A stretch of 64,000 nt of DNA. It comes from Rhyzopertha dominica (taxonomy: Eukaryota > Arthropoda > Insecta > Coleoptera > Bostrichidae). Made by a program: the position numbers and the translations under genes. Below, piece after piece: positions 61,100-64,000 of this stretch. The notes below the pieces were generated by a model that ran no database searches, was not told where the DNA came from, and worked only from the letters and a program-made list of their open reading frames with translations. Within the stretch, counting starts at the first letter, position 1; each line of letters begins with the position of its first letter. The DNA is taken from assembly GCA_025024175.1 (NCBI GenBank), contig QCXZ01000001.1:40604942-40668941 (forward strand). Reading direction: 5' to 3'.

Positions 61100-61363
61100 A
61101 CATTGATTTCAAAGCTACATCAGTCAATTCCGAGAACGTAGAAATCTTCTTACATAAGGTGCCTTCATAGGTAGATGACTTGCCACGATATATTTTTAAT
61201 GTTGACAAAACGGGGTTGTTTTTTTCAAGCTTTATCGAACAAAACATTTAACACTAAAGCGCAAAAAGTTGTAGAAGGGCAACTAGCCAAAGAAAGGCTT
61301 ACTCTATTATTGCAAGGGGTAAACATGCACGTGGGCAAAATGAAACTTTTAGTGATGTCATGA
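61100..61363 (+). pseudogene. Tigger/pogo-like DDE_1 transposase fragment
   Basis: Frames give FKATSVNSENVEIF, then YIFNVDKTGLFFQALSNKTF, AQKVVEGQLAKERL and TLLLQGVNMHVGKMKLLVM before TGA. The IFNxDETGLFF block with the first catalytic Asp, the LPNKT block and the KERxTxLLxxNMxGxKxKPLVIG block, in this order, are characteristic of the CENP-B/jerky/Tigger DDE_1 domain. Here DETG is DKTG. Only about 80 residues of the ~200-residue domain remain. Confidence 0.75.
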
Positions 61364-61395
61364 AAGCTAAGAGTGTTCAATAGGATAAATGCCAT

Positions 61396-63265
61396 AGGGT
61401 ATTCAAATTACATTGAGTGATCAAGCAATAAAAGGGGTACGGCCTCTTAATACAAGCTTGTAAAGTGTACATGACACAGTTTTAGGTAAGCGGAAAAGTA
61501 GTGCCGTTAGAAATGCGTTTTCAGGTAGTATTTGGCGAAAACCGTAAGCCACTCTCTAAGAAAGGTCTACCTAATATAATTTTCGATGTTGTGCCAATGA
61601 GCCTCATTGCACTTATACATAAATAAAGACAACTTTTGCAGTTATCTGTTAGGGGTTGGGTTTACTTTGCAACCAACGGCTCTAAATCTGTTTGTTACCT
61701 GTTTAAGCCTCAGTCCTAGTTTGTCTATATTTGTATAATAGATTTCAAAAATGTGATTCAGAGAATTATTTATACAAATGCTTCGAAGAGCATTCGGAGA
61801 AATTTGCAATCGGATATTCCACAAAGTGTTTGAAAAATATTTTAGAAATTATTATTAAACCTTTAAAACGAAATTATCCAGGACGAAAATGTATCGATAT
61901 TTTGACTGCAACTGATGTATATATATAAAACAGGCATTTACGTAATATATATTTTCCTACTTTTGGGAAAAAATAAGTTTGTTTGCACTGCTGGTTATTT
62001 AGTATAATCTATTTTTAATAACGCATTATAAGGGTGCATAAATTTGCTTAAATTATATTCATTCTATGAGGGGACCTATAAAATTATCTCGTTTAATTAA
62101 CCTGCAAAGTGGTCTAAAGTTTGAAATTCATAGCCTACCTAGGTACTAAAGAAAGTCATTAATAGAAAATATATTTATTTATCAAGTACTTTGTTTAATC
62201 GTAATAAATAAATATTTAAATAATTATTATATTTATAACATTAAATTTTCAATAATTGAAAACAACAAAAAAATGTTGCGTTTCTTGCACATATACTTAA
62301 CAGGTAATTGCCAGAAATGATAAAGAAAATGTAGGTGAATTTTAATCGAAAATCTGTATATTTAGTAAAAGAATATAGATTTTTAAAGGTTTTCAAGGTA
62401 ATAATTTTCATTGACACAACGAAAGTTTGTGAATGGAAACTTGTGCATTTTTTAATTCTTGTTTTTTTATATCCTTTACAGAGACATATATAACATTAGA
62501 GAAAGGAACGTTTAAAGATAACCATTATGAGAAAAAAACATTTTATTAAGAGAATATGATAAACACACGTAGTAATAGAAAAAAAACATATTTAATATCT
62601 AATATCTATCTAAAATACAAAAATCAATTATCATCATTATCATCGTTTTCAGAAAATTCGTCATAGTGGTCCTCAAAATCTGATTCGCCGTTTAATGTAA
62701 ACAGCAGTAGATGAAATTCATCAACGATATTATCTTTTTTTAAGAGATTGGATAATTAGTTTTTCCGTGTGATTGACGCAGGAGTTCCACACATTCCCTT
62801 GGTGGAGGGCTTCAGTCCATACATTAACATCATCATCTTTACCTGCTGTTTTACTAATGTTTTTGTCATATAAAGGTTTGACTATTCCCCAAACCAGTTC
62901 AACGGGCTTAAAATGGAAATGATATGGGGGTAGCCGTAGTACTTCATGACCATTTTTACTTTTTTATAGATTGAAAGCTGAACAAGAACTGAGCACAGAA
63001 CATGAACAGGAACTGAGGTGTTTTACGAGTATATAACCAGGTAACAAACGGATTTAAAAAAGTGGCCCTTATTTACAAGTGCACTGAGGGTCATTGACAC
63101 AACATCGCAAATTATATTAGGTAGACCTTTCTTAGAGAGCGGCTTACAGTTTTCGCAAAATACTACCTGAAAACGCATTTCTATTGGCATGTACATTTTG
63201 CAAATTTGTATTAAGAGGCCGAACCCCTTTTATTGCTTGATCACTCAATGTCATTTGAATACCCT
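61396..63265. repeat. large inverted duplication, ~230-300 bp arms
   Basis: The left arm 61396-61701 and right arm 63039-63265 are reverse complements at roughly 85-90 percent by eye. Landmarks are TGAGTGATCAAGCAATAAAAGG, AAATGCGTTTTCAGGTAGTA and AAGAAAGGTCTACCTAATATAA. The left arm carries about 30 extra bp (near 61467-61500) and about 45 more near its end. Both arms keep an open frame over about 39 codons containing MRFQVVF and PLSKKGLPNII. The 1.3 kb between holds an IS630-like fragment on the minus strand. Either TIR-like ends or two opposite insertions of one repeat. Confidence 0.7.
62624..62960 (-). pseudogene. IS630-like DDE transposase remnant 2 (C-terminal part)
   Basis: The minus strand reads NGHEVLRLPPYHFHFKPVEL then VWGIVKPLYDKNISK, with HFKPVE in the place of the catalytic NPIE/NPVE block (Asn replaced by Lys, Glu retained). 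After a frame change in an A-run near 62738 come LLFTLNGESDFED and an Asp/Asn-rich end before TGA at 62624. It resembles remnant 1 in layout but is a distinct family. The rest of the catalytic domain is absent. Confidence 0.7.
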
Positions 63266-64000
63266 TTAATAAACTGGCTATAACGTGGAAAATGTAACCC
63301 CAAAGTATGGATTACTTGCGAACTTATGGAGGAATAGTTACATTACAAGACACGGACATTCTTGTACTCGTTTTTTGCCACTAAATTGCCTACTAGTTGT
63401 CAAATCGTTAGATCAAGGAATTAAAATTTTAAAACCTTTTACAGAGCGATTTTTGTTAAAACTATTTCGCCAAAGACTATTGTACATACTAGGACTTTCT
63501 ATTAACTATTCTTGAACGTACTTTTTGAATATCATAATGTGTTTGTTTATACCTCTATTGCAAAGGTAATAATTAATAAATTAAAAAAAATAATTTTCTT
63601 ATGAACGGACGCCTCCCTTAAGTGGGTATAGGTGTTTATCCAAGAGAGATTTCATTATACCTGCTTGCTGTTAAGCGTAATAATACATTTGTATTTACAT
63701 CTACGAATGACCCCTTATATGCGTGCATACAGTCGCCTTATCATTAGCATTTAAAAAAGCGCGACTTTTGTCCTGTGTAGGGTAAGCAACCAGGGATTTT
63801 CACGTTTTTTTTTCAATTCGGGATAGACGTAATTACTAAAACGTCGAGAACCTGATTAAAAAGCGTGGAAGATGAGGTTTTTGGCAATTGGCTCCTGGTA
63901 GGTAGACAACCCTCTGCCAGCGGGCTCCGGCGTAGCTCCACATCTTAAATCGATTTGTCAGATTGATGGTCTTAGGCACCACACTATGCAGGTATTTTAA
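63266..64000. other. no recognisable gene
   Basis: AT-rich, with a somewhat GC-richer last 120 bp. Only short ORFs. Nothing recognisable. Confidence 0.4.

Noticed and set aside
1..64000. CRISPR array, operon, ribosome binding sites or prophage
   Set aside because: No regularly spaced repeats and no bacterial coding density; spliced coding sequence and eukaryotic transposons show a eukaryotic nuclear genome.

Overview
This window looks like a piece of an insect nuclear genome: AT-rich, no operons, no dense coding, and full of decayed DNA transposons of families common in insects. Scattered single N bases suggest a draft assembly. The only host coding sequence I can defend is one 201-bp internal exon (51905-52105, + strand) of a neuroligin-like cholinesterase-fold adhesion protein. 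It is bounded by a consensus splice acceptor and donor and is phase 1 at both ends. I recognised no other exon of this gene, so the rest of the window is probably intron, or intron plus intergenic DNA. That is plausible for the very long genes of this family.

The rest is a graveyard of mobile elements. From left to right: a 29-bp palindrome (2478-2634); interlocked TIR elements (3316-4620); copy 1 of a three-copy MITE family (4697-5229); a deleted mariner (5643-6292); a long AT-rich stretch with one unexplained inverted repeat (15143-16567); a 1.95-kb mariner-like element with 0.3-0.4 kb terminal inverted repeats and a surviving 52-codon helix-turn-helix ORF (17110-19055); a tandem tRNA-like foldback repeat (20115-20276); a THAP-domain remnant (21176-21395); a nearly full-length but broken mariner with both TIRs and a TA target duplication (27368-28662); two MITEs side by side (33652-34629); an internally deleted Ty1/copia element with two LTRs, a 5-bp target duplication and an initiator-tRNA-Met-like primer site (35985-38039); MITE copy 3 (39181-39650); a small mariner-like TIR element (43444-44084); a Crypton-like tyrosine recombinase pseudogene (45043-46184); a THAP-type element with a nested foldback (47446-48578); a 2.5-kb TIR element carrying a DUF7869-like putative DDE transposase pseudogene (48923-51420), immediately upstream of the host exon; a second THAP-type element (52636-53698); and, in the last 8 kb, fragments of a Myb-type protein, two IS630-like transposases and a Tigger/pogo-like transposase, with a 1.9-kb inverted duplication.

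Every transposase seen carries a frameshift, stop or deletion, so none is predicted to work as it stands. The most interesting item is the DUF7869-like element: TIRs, a candidate 3-bp target duplication, a repeated subterminal motif and an NLS-bearing first exon together suggest that this poorly characterised insect protein family is a transposase. I found no RNA gene, CRISPR array or bacterial-type regulatory site that I would defend.
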